64,000 nt of DNA from Bergeyella sp. (GTDB taxonomy: Bacteria; Bacteroidota; Bacteroidia; Flavobacteriales; Weeksellaceae), in NCBI GenBank assembly GCA_030263285.1, contig SZYB01000002.1:186001-250000 (forward strand). The letters are read 5' to 3'. A program made the translations under genes and the position numbers. Each line of letters starts with the position of its first letter. Position 1 is the first letter of the stretch. Positions 53,846-62,830 of the stretch are shown here, one piece after another. The notes under the pieces were generated by a model. The model had not been told where the DNA came from and searched no databases. It saw only the letters and a program-made list of their open reading frames with translations.

Positions 53846-54694
53846 ATGTTTCTTACAGAGTGTGCCAGAGATGCTATGCAGGGCTGGCGTAGATGGATTC
53901 CCACAGAAAAAAAAATAGATTATCTCAATTACCTTATGCCTGTGGGGTTTGACGTATTAGACTGCGGCAGTTTTGTATCCCCCAAAATTGTCCCACAGAT
54001 GAAAGACACCGCCGAGGTGCTAGACAATATAGACAAGTCCCTTTCTTCCACAAAAATTTCTGTAATTATCGCTGGTATCCCGGGAGCGGAAAAAGCACTT
54101 GGGCATGACGCTGTAGATATCTTAGGATTTCCCTTTTCTCTTTCGGAGACTTTTCAGTATAGAAATACGAACAAATCACAGGAAGAAGCCTTTTTACAAA
54201 TTCAAGAAATAAATACCCTTACCCAAAAAGAAAAAAAATCTTTTACTCTTTATTTTTCTATGGCCTTTGGAAACCCCTACGGCGATCCTTGGGACATAAA
54301 AGATTGTATTTTCTGGGCGAAGAGATTCTATGATATAGGCATAAGAAATATTCTTTTGTCAGACACGTCCGGAGTAGCTACTCCGGACCAAATAAAAAGC
54401 CTTTTTGATATTCTGCCCAATCGGTTTTCTGCTGTTGATTTTGGAGCCCATCTGCATACCAGATACAAAGACGCTACCCCGAAAATTACCGCTGCATACC
54501 AAAGCGGATGCAGAAGGTTTGATTCTGCCATTTTAGGAATGGGAGGCTGCCCAACGGCAAAGGAAGATATGGTAGGAAACATGCCTACCGAAAAAATATT
54601 GAGTTTTATGCATGCGGAAAATCTAGATATAGAAAAAGATCTGCATCATTTTGATTTGGCTATGGAAAAAGCAAAAGATATTTTCGGACTGTAA
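53846..54694 (+). CDS. Hydroxymethylglutaryl-CoA lyase
   Basis: A 282-residue DRE-TIM-type lyase that cleaves HMG-CoA to acetyl-CoA and acetoacetate, the last step of leucine degradation. MFLTECARDAMQGWRRWIPTE is the family start (usual RDGLQ region), CGSFVSPKIVPQMKDTAEVL (about 41-60) the substrate loop, SDTSGVATPDQI (about 171-182) and ILGMGGCPTAKEDMVGNMPTE (about 230-250) the metal and cysteine loop. Nothing else of leucine degradation is in the window. TATATTTA at 53823-53830 may serve as a near-consensus -7 box. Confidence 0.88.
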   Translation: MFLTECARDAMQGWRRWIPTEKKIDYLNYLMPVGFDVLDCGSFVSPKIVPQMKDTAEVLDNIDKSLSSTKISVIIAGIPGAEKALGHDAVDILGFPFSLSETFQYRNTNKSQEEAFLQIQEINTLTQKEKKSFTLYFSMAFGNPYGDPWDIKDCIFWAKRFYDIGIRNILLSDTSGVATPDQIKSLFDILPNRFSAVDFGAHLHTRYKDATPKITAAYQSGCRRFDSAILGMGGCPTAKEDMVGNMPTEKILSFMHAENLDIEKDLHHFDLAMEKAKDIFGL

Positions 54695-54752
54695 AATGTT
54701 TTGTAAGAAAATAGTCACCTCACAGAAGATGTGGAAAATATACATCCTCAGA

Positions 54753-55370
54753 TCATCTGTTGAATTTTACCCGGTTGTTCTTTAGGTATTCGTTGGTTAT
54801 GGATATCCAATTGAGGATCTCCACCCCTCCCTCTTTTTTTGCCGCAGAAGTCCTATATATTTTAGGAAGTTCAGCCCAGTCTTTTGAAAGCTCTTGCTTA
54901 TAAAAGTCTAACTTTTCCTGCAAATCCCGAGGATTTATTTTATCTATTTTAGTGAAAACCAAAGAGAAAGGCACAGCTTCCTCTCCACACCATTCTATAA
55001 ATTCCATATCTATCTTTTGTGGAACATGTCTGCTGTCAACGAGAACAAAAAGATTGACCAGGTTTTTTCTGTTCAGGATGTACTGAGTGATAAGCTTCTC
55101 AAATCTTTTACGCTCTACCTTGGAGACTCTGGCATACCCATATCCGGGTAGATCCGTAAGATACCAGGAGTCTTCTACCAAAAAATGATTGATAAGCTGT
55201 GTTTTCCCAGGGGTCTGAGAAGTTTTTGCCAGGTTTTTTCTGTTAAACAATGCATTGATAAGCGATGATTTCCCTACGTTAGACCTCCCGATAAAAGAAT
55301 ATTCGGGGAGGGAGGGAGATGGACAGTCCTGCCACCTCAGACTACTCTTTACAAACTCAACAGAAATCAT
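54753..55370 (-). CDS. engB: Ribosome biogenesis GTP-binding protein YsxC/EngB
   Basis: A 205-residue GTPase needed for 50S assembly. G1 is GRSNVGKSSLINAL (about residues 28-41), G2 lies in TSQTPGKTQLINHF, G3 is DLPGYGYAR (about 73-81), G4 is TKIDKI (about 138) and G5 is the TSAAKKEGG segment. The gene is convergent with the HMG-CoA lyase and is followed, on the same strand upstream, by an alpha/beta hydrolase and the dcw cluster, an order seen in Weeksellaceae-like flavobacteria. Confidence 0.95.
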   Translation of the reverse strand: MISVEFVKSSLRWQDCPSPSLPEYSFIGRSNVGKSSLINALFNRKNLAKTSQTPGKTQLINHFLVEDSWYLTDLPGYGYARVSKVERKRFEKLITQYILNRKNLVNLFVLVDSRHVPQKIDMEFIEWCGEEAVPFSLVFTKIDKINPRDLQEKLDFYKQELSKDWAELPKIYRTSAAKKEGGVEILNWISITNEYLKNNRVKFNR

Positions 55371-55411
55371 ACCTATCCGTATTTTTCTCCCTCACAAAAA
55401 AATGAAAAAAA

Positions 55412-56173
55412 CTATTTTTTTTGTTCAAGCCAGTGATATAAAATTTCATTAAACTGCTCCGGTTTTTCCATCATTGCAGCATGCCCACACTCATCTATCC
55501 AGAAAAGCTCCGAATTGGGAATGTACCTGTGCATTTCCTCCGCCACATCCGGCGGAGTGACATTATCCTGTTTTCCCCATATAATACACGTAGGGCAATG
55601 AATATTGGGTAGATCTTTTTGCATATTATGTTTTATGGCACTTCTGGCCAGCATAACGGTTTTTATGCCTTTCATCCTGTCATTTACTACAGAAAAAACC
55701 TCATCCACAAGGGCATCCGTGGCTACAGCAGGATCGTAAAAAACATCTTGGGTTTTCTTTTTGATGTACTCTTTGTCACTCTTCCTTGGGAAACTGTCCC
55801 CAAAGGTCTTTTCATAAAGCCCAGAACTTCCCGTAAGCACCAGGTTTTTTACCAAAACGGGACGAGATACGGCAATAATAAGACCTATATGCCCCCCCAT
55901 AGAGTTTCCTACTACCGTGACCGGTTTCTTTATGTGCCCCTCTATGAAATCGGTGACATATTTTGCAATGGAGCTCAAATTTGTATTGAGAACAGGCAAA
56001 TCATATATAGGTAGCATAGGTACGATCACTCTGTATCCTCTCCCGGAAAAAAAAGAAACCATCTGGTCAAAATTGCTCAGCCCCCCCATAAGCCCATGCA
56101 ACAAAAGCAAAACTTCTCCCTCGCCTTCTTCCAAAAACTGTAATTTTTTCTTCTTTCTTATTTTGAACAGCAT
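55412..56173 (-). CDS. Alpha/beta-hydrolase fold protein
   Basis: A 253-residue serine hydrolase. The oxyanion loop is LLLLHGLMGGLSNFDQM (about residues 21-37), the nucleophile elbow is GNSMGGHIGLI (Ser about 90), the acid is IIWGKQDNVTPPDVAEEM and the histidine is DECGHAAMMEKPEQFNEIL near the C-terminus. The substrate is unknown. The frame is open to 56401 across the divergent promoter of mraZ; ATG 56173, 18 bases after a minus-strand -7 box, is chosen. The gene lies between engB and mraZ, a conserved neighbourhood. Confidence 0.88.
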   Translation of the reverse strand: MLFKIRKKKKLQFLEEGEGEVLLLLHGLMGGLSNFDQMVSFFSGRGYRVIVPMLPIYDLPVLNTNLSSIAKYVTDFIEGHIKKPVTVVGNSMGGHIGLIIAVSRPVLVKNLVLTGSSGLYEKTFGDSFPRKSDKEYIKKKTQDVFYDPAVATDALVDEVFSVVNDRMKGIKTVMLARSAIKHNMQKDLPNIHCPTCIIWGKQDNVTPPDVAEEMHRYIPNSELFWIDECGHAAMMEKPEQFNEILYHWLEQKK

Positions 56174-56190
56174 AAAAACCGGATAGATCG

Positions 56191-56198
56191 CAAAAGTA
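56191..56198 (-). promoter_or_regulatory. -7 promoter box of the alpha/beta-hydrolase gene
   Basis: The minus strand reads TACTTTTG, a TAnnTTTG match 18 bases before ATG 56173. It supports that start over the longer open frame. Confidence 0.55.
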
Positions 56199-56272
56199 CA
56201 AAATATGTCTTGTTTATAGAATAACCTCTTGACGATAAGATCTCCATTTTTCATGACAAATTTATCCACATT

Positions 56273-56302
56273 GAGGGGAAAAGTGGGGAAAAGTGGGAAA
56301 CA
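56273..56302 (+). promoter_or_regulatory. MraZ operator: three 10-bp-spaced GTGGGG-type repeats
   Basis: Three direct repeats with exact 10-base period start at 56273, 56283 and 56293: GAGGGGAAAA, GTGGGGAAAA and GTGGGAAACA. The MraZ recognition site known from other bacteria is a series of TGGGN repeats spaced five bases apart, i.e. 10-base period. The array covers the -33 region of the mraZ promoter, consistent with autorepression. Confidence 0.85.
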
Positions 56303-56317
56303 CTTAGTTTTTTTATA

Positions 56318-56325
56318 TAATTTTG
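56318..56325 (+). promoter_or_regulatory. -7 promoter box of the mraZ/dcw operon
   Basis: TAATTTTG matches TAnnTTTG and ends six bases before the mraZ ATG at 56332, which implies a near-leaderless transcript. The MraZ repeats lie directly upstream. Confidence 0.6.
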
Positions 56326-56331
56326 TGCCTG

Positions 56332-56817
56332 ATGGACTGTTTTTACGAGACGTACGACTGTAAAATAGACGACAAAGGGAGAGTGAAATTCCCTCTGTCA
56401 CTGGTGAGGCATTTAGGTTCTTTTATACAAAAAAAAATGGTGGTTAAGCGCTCGGTATTTCAGAAGTGTCTTGAGATCTATCCTATGGAGCCATGGGAGA
56501 GATTAATGTCCGAAATTAATGGACTTAACCGATTTGTAAAAAAAAATGCAGATTTTATAAGGATGTTTACCGCAGGCGCCAAGACCATAGAAATAGACAA
56601 TGCAGAACGTATTTTGGTCCCCAAAGACCTCAAGGTTTTTGCCTGCTTGGAAAAAGAAATTGTAATTTCCGGGGTGGGAGTTTTTTTTGAGCTTTGGGAC
56701 AAAGACCTCTATGAGAAGAGCATAAAAATAAATTCCGAAGATTTTGCTCATCTTTCTGAAGAAATAATGGGAGATATGAAATCTGGTGAAGAAAGCAGTA
56801 AATGGGGGAGGCGGTAG
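56332..56817 (+). CDS. mraZ: Division/cell-wall cluster transcriptional repressor MraZ
   Basis: A 161-residue MraZ: two AbrB-like SpoVT folds that assemble into a ring and bind GTGGG repeats before its own operon. The first fold has YDCKIDDKGRVKFPLSLV (D-x-K-G-R motif, about residues 8-25). The second has KTIEIDNAERILVPKDLKVFA (about 84-104), where the usual DxxGR is NAER. Length (about 150) fits. ATG 56332 is chosen over the TTG at 56323, which lies within the -7 box. It starts the dcw operon and probably regulates all genes to the window end. Confidence 0.93.
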   Translation: MDCFYETYDCKIDDKGRVKFPLSLVRHLGSFIQKKMVVKRSVFQKCLEIYPMEPWERLMSEINGLNRFVKKNADFIRMFTAGAKTIEIDNAERILVPKDLKVFACLEKEIVISGVGVFFELWDKDLYEKSIKINSEDFAHLSEEIMGDMKSGEESSKWGRR

Positions 56818-56852
56818 ATAGTAAGGTTTATAATTTTTTTAACAAAACGGCC

Positions 56853-57746
56853 ATGTACCACAGTCCGGTACTTCTAAAGAAAAGTGTAAAGGATTTGGTC
56901 ACAAATCCTGATGGAGTGTATGTAGACTGTACTTTTGGAGGAGGGGGACATTCTGAAGAGATTTTAAAAAGACTTTCAGAAAAAGGCAAGCTATTTTCTT
57001 TTGACCAAGATCAGGACGCTCTTAAAAACACCCTGGAAGATCCAAGATTTACTCTATTCAATCAAAATTTCAGATTTCTGGAAAACACGTTACTCCTGTA
57101 TGGTACAACAGAATTAGACGGAGTTTTGGGGGATCTGGGGGTCTCATCCCATCAGCTAGATAATGCCGACAGAGGGTTTTCTACCCGGAACCCTGGGAAC
57201 CTAGACATGAGAATGAACACTCGGCAAAACCTGTCAGCAAAGCAGGTGATTAACGAGTACAACGAAGAGGACTTGGCCAATATATTTTATCGATATGGGG
57301 AGTTACGGGAATCCAGAAGACTGGCAAGAGAAATTTTTCATCACAGAAAAAATAAGCCTATAGAGACTACTCAGGAGCTCAAGGAAGTGTTTAGCTATAT
57401 TCCTGTTCATAGGCAAAATAAATTCTTTGCCCAGCTATTTCAAGCCATACGCATAGAGGTGAATCAGGAATTGGAGGCTCTGAAGGAAATGCTGCTCCAG
57501 TCCCATAAACTCTTAAAAAAAGGAGGACGACTGGTAATAATCTCTTACCATTCTCTGGAAGATCGGTTGGTGAAAAAGTTTCTAAAAACCGGAAAATTTG
57601 AGGGAGAACCAGAAAGAGACCTCTTTGGGAATTATCATAAGAATTTTTTGCTTTTAAAAAATAAGGCAGAAATACCCGACGGGGAGGAGATAGAGAAAAA
57701 CTCCAGAGCGAGAAGTGCAAAAATGAGAGTAGGTATTAAAAATTAG
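56853..57746 (+). CDS. rsmH: 16S rRNA (cytosine-1402-N4)-methyltransferase
   Basis: A 297-residue SAM-dependent methyltransferase (MraW) acting on C1402 of 16S rRNA. MYHSPVLLKKSVKDL starts the family; the SAM loop is VDCTFGGGGHSEEIL (about 27-41), FSFDQDQDAL (about 53-62), LGDLGVSSHQLD (about 93-104), and the C-terminal VIISYHSLEDRLVKKF and NSRARSAKMRV are diagnostic. The frame is also open from an ATG at 56802, which would overlap mraZ by 16 bases and add 17 residues; ATG 56853 fits homologues better but the longer start is possible. Confidence 0.95.
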   Translation: MYHSPVLLKKSVKDLVTNPDGVYVDCTFGGGGHSEEILKRLSEKGKLFSFDQDQDALKNTLEDPRFTLFNQNFRFLENTLLLYGTTELDGVLGDLGVSSHQLDNADRGFSTRNPGNLDMRMNTRQNLSAKQVINEYNEEDLANIFYRYGELRESRRLAREIFHHRKNKPIETTQELKEVFSYIPVHRQNKFFAQLFQAIRIEVNQELEALKEMLLQSHKLLKKGGRLVIISYHSLEDRLVKKFLKTGKFEGEPERDLFGNYHKNFLLLKNKAEIPDGEEIEKNSRARSAKMRVGIKN

Positions 57747-57756
57747 AGATCACATT

Positions 57757-58125
57757 TTGGCTAGAAAGAAGAGAGAAAAACCTAAGCAACAGCTTACATT
57801 TTTGGATGTTGTGAAAGGTAATTTTTTAAACAGGGAAGAGATAATGGTCCACTACAAGTATTATCTGCTTCTGTTCGTGCTAATGATGATGATTATTTAC
57901 AGTAATCATCTTGTAAGCGAAAAAATAAAAAAAGTGAATAGGCTAAAGGAGGAAACAGAAGAATATAAATCCCGGTATGCTCTCTCACAGAGCAAACTGA
58001 TAAAAATAAAAATGGAGTCCGAAATAGGGAAAGAAGTAAAAAAGGATTCCCTTCTTCCTCTGGAGAGTCATCCACGCAAACTGTTAATAAAAAAAGAGGA
58101 CGGTATTCATGGCAAAACAAAATGA
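57757..58125 (+). CDS. ftsL: Cell-division protein FtsL-like
   Basis: A 122-residue bitopic protein: a basic cytosolic N-terminus, one transmembrane helix (about residues 35-53, YYLLLFVLMMMIIYSNHL) and a periplasmic coiled coil (KVNRLKEETEEYKSRYALSQSKLIKIKMESEI). In dcw clusters this position between rsmH and ftsI holds FtsL, which bridges FtsQ-FtsB with FtsI-FtsW. Sequence conservation is low, so the call rests on position and architecture. Start is TTG 57757, ten bases after rsmH. It overlaps ftsI by 17 bases. Confidence 0.85.
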   Translation: MARKKREKPKQQLTFLDVVKGNFLNREEIMVHYKYYLLLFVLMMMIIYSNHLVSEKIKKVNRLKEETEEYKSRYALSQSKLIKIKMESEIGKEVKKDSLLPLESHPRKLLIKKEDGIHGKTK

Positions 58126-60100
58126 ATATGATACAAAACGTAAAAAAACGCTGAAATGGGGCTACCTGTTTTCCGTGGTTGCGTTTTTAGTATTTATTGT
58201 TTTTTTTGGCAGAATAGTACTCTTGCAAAACACCAACGTAGAAGAGATAAAGAATGACTATATCAACAAAAACTACAGAGAGTCTACACTAAAGGCAGCA
58301 AGGGGAAATTTATATGCAGCCGACGGCTCCATTCTGGCGACCACCGTAATGCGCTACGATGTGTATATAGATTTCAAAATCATAAGAGACTCCGTATACA
58401 AAAAGAATATCAATGCTCTTACCGACTCCCTGAGCAGGATGTTTGGCAAGCCCAAAAGATATTTTAAGAATCGTTTTGATTTACAGAGAAGAAAAAAAAA
58501 CCAGTACTATACCCTAGTAAAAGGGTTAGATTTTGATCAGTACGAACGGATAAGAAATTTTCCCATTTTCAGAAAAGGGAGGAATAAGGGGGGCTTTATT
58601 ATAGACCGGAATTATCAAAGAGAAATTGCTACTACAGACATCGGAGTAGGCACCGTAGGGATAGATGATGGTGTATTTAAATCCGGGCTGGAAGCGGCAT
58701 TCTCAAAATACCTTACGGGAAAAGACGGGAAAAGACTTGAGCAGAGAGTAAACTCTACCCAGTGGAAGCCCATTGATTACTGGAATATAGAAGAACCCGT
58801 AGATGGGCTGGACGTCTATACCACACTGGATATAAGAATACAGGACATTGCTACCTCTGCCTTAAGAAAACAGCTTATAGACTACGACGCACGTCACGGC
58901 AGTGTCATTGTGATAGAAACAAAAACAGGGAAGGTTCGGGCAATGGTAAATCTAAAAAAAACAGCACCGGGTACCTACGCAGACCTCTATAACTTTGCAT
59001 TAAAAGATGGGGTGGAACAGGGATCTACCTTTAAGGTCGTATCTCTTCTCGCAGCAATGGACGATGGTTACATAGATGAAAAAACAACGGTAAATGTGGG
59101 CAACGGAGTTTGGGAATACAACGGGCAAAGAATAACCGATGATCACGGGGGAGGCACTTACGATATAAGCGATGTACTTGCCAAATCGAGCAATATAGGC
59201 ACGGCAAAACTGATCACGGAGCATTATGAAAAAAAACCGGAGATTTTTATAGATCACCTGAGACGTTGGAAAATGTTTGAAAAATGGAAAATAGAACTCT
59301 CCGGAATGGCAAAACCCATCATAATGACACCCAAAAACAAAAAATGGAACAAAGCAACTTTGGCCTCTATTTCTTACGGGTATTCTACCAACTTTAGCCT
59401 TTTGCAACTTTCCACTTTTTATAACGGGATTGCCAACGGTGGAGAAATGCTTAAACCTCTTTTCATCGACAAAATAATGCGAGAGAAAAAAGTAATATAT
59501 GAAGCAAAGTCCGAAATTCTGGTGGAGAATATGGCTTCAAAAAAAGCCATAAGAATGATGACAGAAGCCCTTGCCAAGGCAGTAGAAAGAGGAACTGCAA
59601 GAAGTATATTTACTCCTAATCTAAAAATGGCAGGCAAGACGGGTACCACAAAAGTAGAATACTGGCTCCCCGGAGCCACAAAATACAGAGCCTCATTCGG
59701 TGGTTTCTTCCCTGCAAACGACCCAAAATACACTTGTTTTGTTTCTGTGGAGCAACCCAACATACACAAAGGGTATTATGGAGGAGGAGTTGCCGCACCG
59801 GTATTTAAGGAAATCGCGGGAAAAATCTTCTTAAAAACACCCCAAAATATAGAAAAAGATCTGCTAACAGCTAAAAATACAAACCCTGAAAAAGTAACCC
59901 GTGTCAACACAATCAAGGAAATAAAGAATAATAAAATGCCCGATATCACAGACCAAATAGGTAAGGAGATTATACCCAATCTAGAAAATTTGGGATATAG
60001 GGTAAGATATAAAGGGGTGGGAAGAGTAAAAGAACAATTTCCTCTAGAGGGAACTTTGCTAAAAAAAAACCAGAGGATATACCTTTCATTACAGGAATAA
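58109..60100 (+). CDS. ftsI: Septal peptidoglycan transpeptidase (PBP3), with PASTA domain
   Basis: A 663-residue class B penicillin-binding protein that crosslinks septal peptidoglycan. The N-terminal helix (about 13-33) anchors it. The dimerisation/pedestal domain has KAARGNLYAADGSILA (about 63-78). The transpeptidase carries the active Ser in GSTFKVV (SxxK, about 306), SSN (about 360) and KTGTT (about 510). The C-terminal PASTA-like domain (PDITDQIGKEIIPNLENLGY to the end) is common in Bacteroidota FtsI. It follows ftsL and precedes murE by four bases. Confidence 0.95.
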   Translation: MAKQNEYDTKRKKTLKWGYLFSVVAFLVFIVFFGRIVLLQNTNVEEIKNDYINKNYRESTLKAARGNLYAADGSILATTVMRYDVYIDFKIIRDSVYKKNINALTDSLSRMFGKPKRYFKNRFDLQRRKKNQYYTLVKGLDFDQYERIRNFPIFRKGRNKGGFIIDRNYQREIATTDIGVGTVGIDDGVFKSGLEAAFSKYLTGKDGKRLEQRVNSTQWKPIDYWNIEEPVDGLDVYTTLDIRIQDIATSALRKQLIDYDARHGSVIVIETKTGKVRAMVNLKKTAPGTYADLYNFALKDGVEQGSTFKVVSLLAAMDDGYIDEKTTVNVGNGVWEYNGQRITDDHGGGTYDISDVLAKSSNIGTAKLITEHYEKKPEIFIDHLRRWKMFEKWKIELSGMAKPIIMTPKNKKWNKATLASISYGYSTNFSLLQLSTFYNGIANGGEMLKPLFIDKIMREKKVIYEAKSEILVENMASKKAIRMMTEALAKAVERGTARSIFTPNLKMAGKTGTTKVEYWLPGATKYRASFGGFFPANDPKYTCFVSVEQPNIHKGYYGGGVAAPVFKEIAGKIFLKTPQNIEKDLLTAKNTNPEKVTRVNTIKEIKNNKMPDITDQIGKEIIPNLENLGYRVRYKGVGRVKEQFPLEGTLLKKNQRIYLSLQE

Positions 60101-60104
60101 AAAA

Positions 60105-61565
60105 ATGCAACTGGAAAGTATACTAAATAGAGTACCTTTCATAGAGATTAGAGGTAGAAAAGACCGTGATATTTCACAGGTGGTCACAGACAGCAGGAAG
60201 GTGATCCCTCACTCCATTTATGTGGCGATTAAAGGAAATATGTCGGATGGTCATCACCATATAGATGAAGCTATAAAAAACGGGGCAGGGGTTATTTTTT
60301 GCGAGAAAACACCCCCAAAAGAACATGCAGAGGTTACATACGTTTTAGTAAAGGACACTCCTACTGCTGTGGGACTGCTGGCCAAAAATTTCTACAAAAA
60401 CCCTTCGGAAAAGCTTACTCTGGTAGGCATCACCGGTACTAACGGAAAAACCTCCACGGTCACTTTGTTATACAAACTTTTTACTGCGCTTGGATATAAG
60501 TCCGCACTCATCTCTACCGTAGAAAACAAAATAGGAGAAAAAACTTATAGTACCGCATTTACCACCCCGGATATCCTCACGCTGAACAACCTCTTGGCAG
60601 AAGCGGTAGAAGAAGGTTGCCGATATGCCTTTATGGAGGTAAGTTCTCATGGAATAGAGCAAAAAAGAATCTCCGGTCTGTATTTCTCTATCGGTGGATT
60701 TACTAATATTACGCACGACCATCTTGACTATCATAAAACCTTTGATGCCTATCTAAAGGTGAAAAAATCATTTTTTGATGTTCTTTCAAAAAAAAGCATT
60801 GCCGTCACCAATCTGGATGACAAAAACGGAAAGGTAATTATTCAGAACACCGAAGCCAAAAAGAAAAGTTATGCACAAAAAACACTTGCAGACTATCACG
60901 GAAAGATTATAGAACAGGACCTTGCAGGGATGCATTTAAGATTTAACAACAAGGAATTCTGGACCTCTCTCACAGGACGTTTCAATGCTTCAAACCTTCT
61001 CCTCGTTTATGCAATAAGCCATGAACTGGGCATAGAAGATAAGACCGTCTTACGAGCGCTGTCACAAATAGGATGTATAAAAGGACGGTTTGAAGTACTA
61101 AAATCAGATTCGGGTATATATTTTGTACTGGACTATGCTCACACGCCGGATGCGATGGAGAATCTCCTGGACAGCCTCAACGAAATAAGGACAAAAAATG
61201 AGCGCCTTATCACAGTATTCGGCTGTGGAGGAGATAGAGACCGAGAAAAAAGACCCAAAATGGGAAGAATAGTAACAAAAAAATCCACTCTTGCCATTAT
61301 CACCACCGACAATCCGAGAAACGAAAAACCCGAAAGTATAATCAAAAACATAGAAGAGGGGGTAGAAGCAGAAAATTTTGGCAAATATGTCTCCATAGTA
61401 GACAGAAGAGAAGCCATAAAAACTGCCATAAAATATGCCGAACCCAAAGACATTATTCTGGTTGCGGGAAAAGGGCATGAAACCTACCAAGAAATAGCAG
61501 GAGTAAAACATCCCTTTGACGATAAAGAGGTCCTACGGGAGCTCACAAAACAAATGAACAAATAG
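60105..61565 (+). CDS. murE: UDP-N-acetylmuramoylalanyl-D-glutamate--2,6-diaminopimelate ligase
   Basis: A 486-residue Mur ligase adding the third residue to the peptidoglycan stem. Domain 1 has TDSRKVIPHSIYVAIKG (about 28-44). The ATP loop is VGITGTNGKTSTVTLLY (about 107-123). The carbamylated-lysine region is VKKSFF, preceded by NITHDHLDYHKTFDAYLK. In domain 3, ITTDNPRNEKPESII (DNPR motif, about 404-418) predicts meso-diaminopimelate as substrate, as expected for Gram-negative peptidoglycan. VAGKGHETYQEI is near the end. Length is typical. Confidence 0.96.
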   Translation: MQLESILNRVPFIEIRGRKDRDISQVVTDSRKVIPHSIYVAIKGNMSDGHHHIDEAIKNGAGVIFCEKTPPKEHAEVTYVLVKDTPTAVGLLAKNFYKNPSEKLTLVGITGTNGKTSTVTLLYKLFTALGYKSALISTVENKIGEKTYSTAFTTPDILTLNNLLAEAVEEGCRYAFMEVSSHGIEQKRISGLYFSIGGFTNITHDHLDYHKTFDAYLKVKKSFFDVLSKKSIAVTNLDDKNGKVIIQNTEAKKKSYAQKTLADYHGKIIEQDLAGMHLRFNNKEFWTSLTGRFNASNLLLVYAISHELGIEDKTVLRALSQIGCIKGRFEVLKSDSGIYFVLDYAHTPDAMENLLDSLNEIRTKNERLITVFGCGGDRDREKRPKMGRIVTKKSTLAIITTDNPRNEKPESIIKNIEEGVEAENFGKYVSIVDRREAIKTAIKYAEPKDIILVAGKGHETYQEIAGVKHPFDDKEVLRELTKQMNK

Positions 61566-61583
61566 ATCCACAAAATCAAAATT

Positions 61584-62825
61584 ATGTTATACTACTTGTA
61601 TGAGTATATTCATGGCAGAGCAATTACGATTCCCGGCATAAACCTTTTCAAATATATTTCCTTCAGGGCAGGCATATCTGTGCTTCTTTCTGTTTTTATC
61701 GCCCTGATATACGGAAAGAAGATCATCGGATATCTCAGAAAAAAACAGATGGGAGAAACAGTAAGAGATCTAGGTCTGGAAGGACAAAAACAAAAAGAAG
61801 GTACCCCCACCATGGGGGGGATCATCATTATCATCGCCACACTTGTACCCGTACTTTTATTTACAAAATTTACTAATGTCTACATTATACTCCTCATTCT
61901 TTCTATGCTTTGGATGGGAGGGATTGGTTTTATAGACGATTATCTAAAGAAAATACGAAAGAACAAGGACGGATTAAGCGGAAAATTTAAGGTATTGGGG
62001 CAGATCGGCCTGGGCTGTATCGTAGGAATAACGATGTACCAAAACCCAAACATTACGGTAAAGAGAGAATACTCGGCAAGAACAGCCGTTACGAGGGATC
62101 ATCCAGAAAAAAAATTCAAACCCTCGGAAAAATCAATCACCACCACTGTACCTTTCATGAAGAACAACGAGTTTAATTACGGTAAAATTCTTTTTTGGAT
62201 GGAAGAAGAAAAAGCAAAAGAATGGTCGTGGATTGTATTTATTCCTGTGGTTATTTTTATCGTAACTGCTGTCTCCAACGGCGCCAACATTACCGACGGG
62301 ATCGATGGTCTGGCGGCGGGGATCAGCGCCGTTATACTCCTCACTCTCGCTCTGTTTGCCTATCTGTCCGGAAATATCATTTTTGCAGACTATCTCAATA
62401 TCATGTTTCTTCCCAATACGGGAGAGATCACCATATTTGCAATTGCAATGGCAGGAGCCGTAATTGGCTTTTTTTGGTACAATACTTACCCTGCTCAGGT
62501 GTTTATGGGAGATACCGGTAGTCTTATGCTAGGAGGAACCATCGCCGTGCTTGCCATCATCATTAGAAAAGAGCTTCTCATTCCTGTTCTATGTGGTATT
62601 TTTTTAGTAGAAAACCTTTCGGTAATACTACAGGTGATTGTCTTTAAATACCGAAAAAAGAGATATGGGCTGGAATATGCTCAAAACAACAGATTGTTAA
62701 AGATGTCTCCCCTACACCATCATTATCAGAAAGAGGGTTTCCATGAAAGCAAAATTGTAAATAGAATGATTATCATAGGCGTAACATTGGCAGTAATATG
62801 CCTTATCACACTAAAAACTAGATAA
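61584..62825 (+). CDS. mraY: Phospho-N-acetylmuramoyl-pentapeptide-transferase
   Basis: A 413-residue inner-membrane enzyme that transfers phospho-MurNAc-pentapeptide from UDP to undecaprenyl phosphate, giving lipid I. Conserved acidic motifs: [11 protein letters not shown] (about 73-83), [16 protein letters not shown] (about 114-129), [15 protein letters not shown] (about 233-247) and the C-terminal [15 protein letters not shown]. It is about 50 residues longer than the E. coli protein because of an extra loop at about 155-210, which I recall as typical for Bacteroidota. Ten hydrophobic segments are seen. It is 18 bases after murE and five before murD. Confidence 0.96.
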   Translation: MLYYLYEYIHGRAITIPGINLFKYISFRAGISVLLSVFIALIYGKKIIGYLRKKQMGETVRDLGLEGQKQKEGTPTMGGIIIIIATLVPVLLFTKFTNVYIILLILSMLWMGGIGFIDDYLKKIRKNKDGLSGKFKVLGQIGLGCIVGITMYQNPNITVKREYSARTAVTRDHPEKKFKPSEKSITTTVPFMKNNEFNYGKILFWMEEEKAKEWSWIVFIPVVIFIVTAVSNGANITDGIDGLAAGISAVILLTLALFAYLSGNIIFADYLNIMFLPNTGEITIFAIAMAGAVIGFFWYNTYPAQVFMGDTGSLMLGGTIAVLAIIIRKELLIPVLCGIFLVENLSVILQVIVFKYRKKRYGLEYAQNNRLLKMSPLHHHYQKEGFHESKIVNRMIIIGVTLAVICLITLKTR

Positions 62826-62830
62826 AAATT

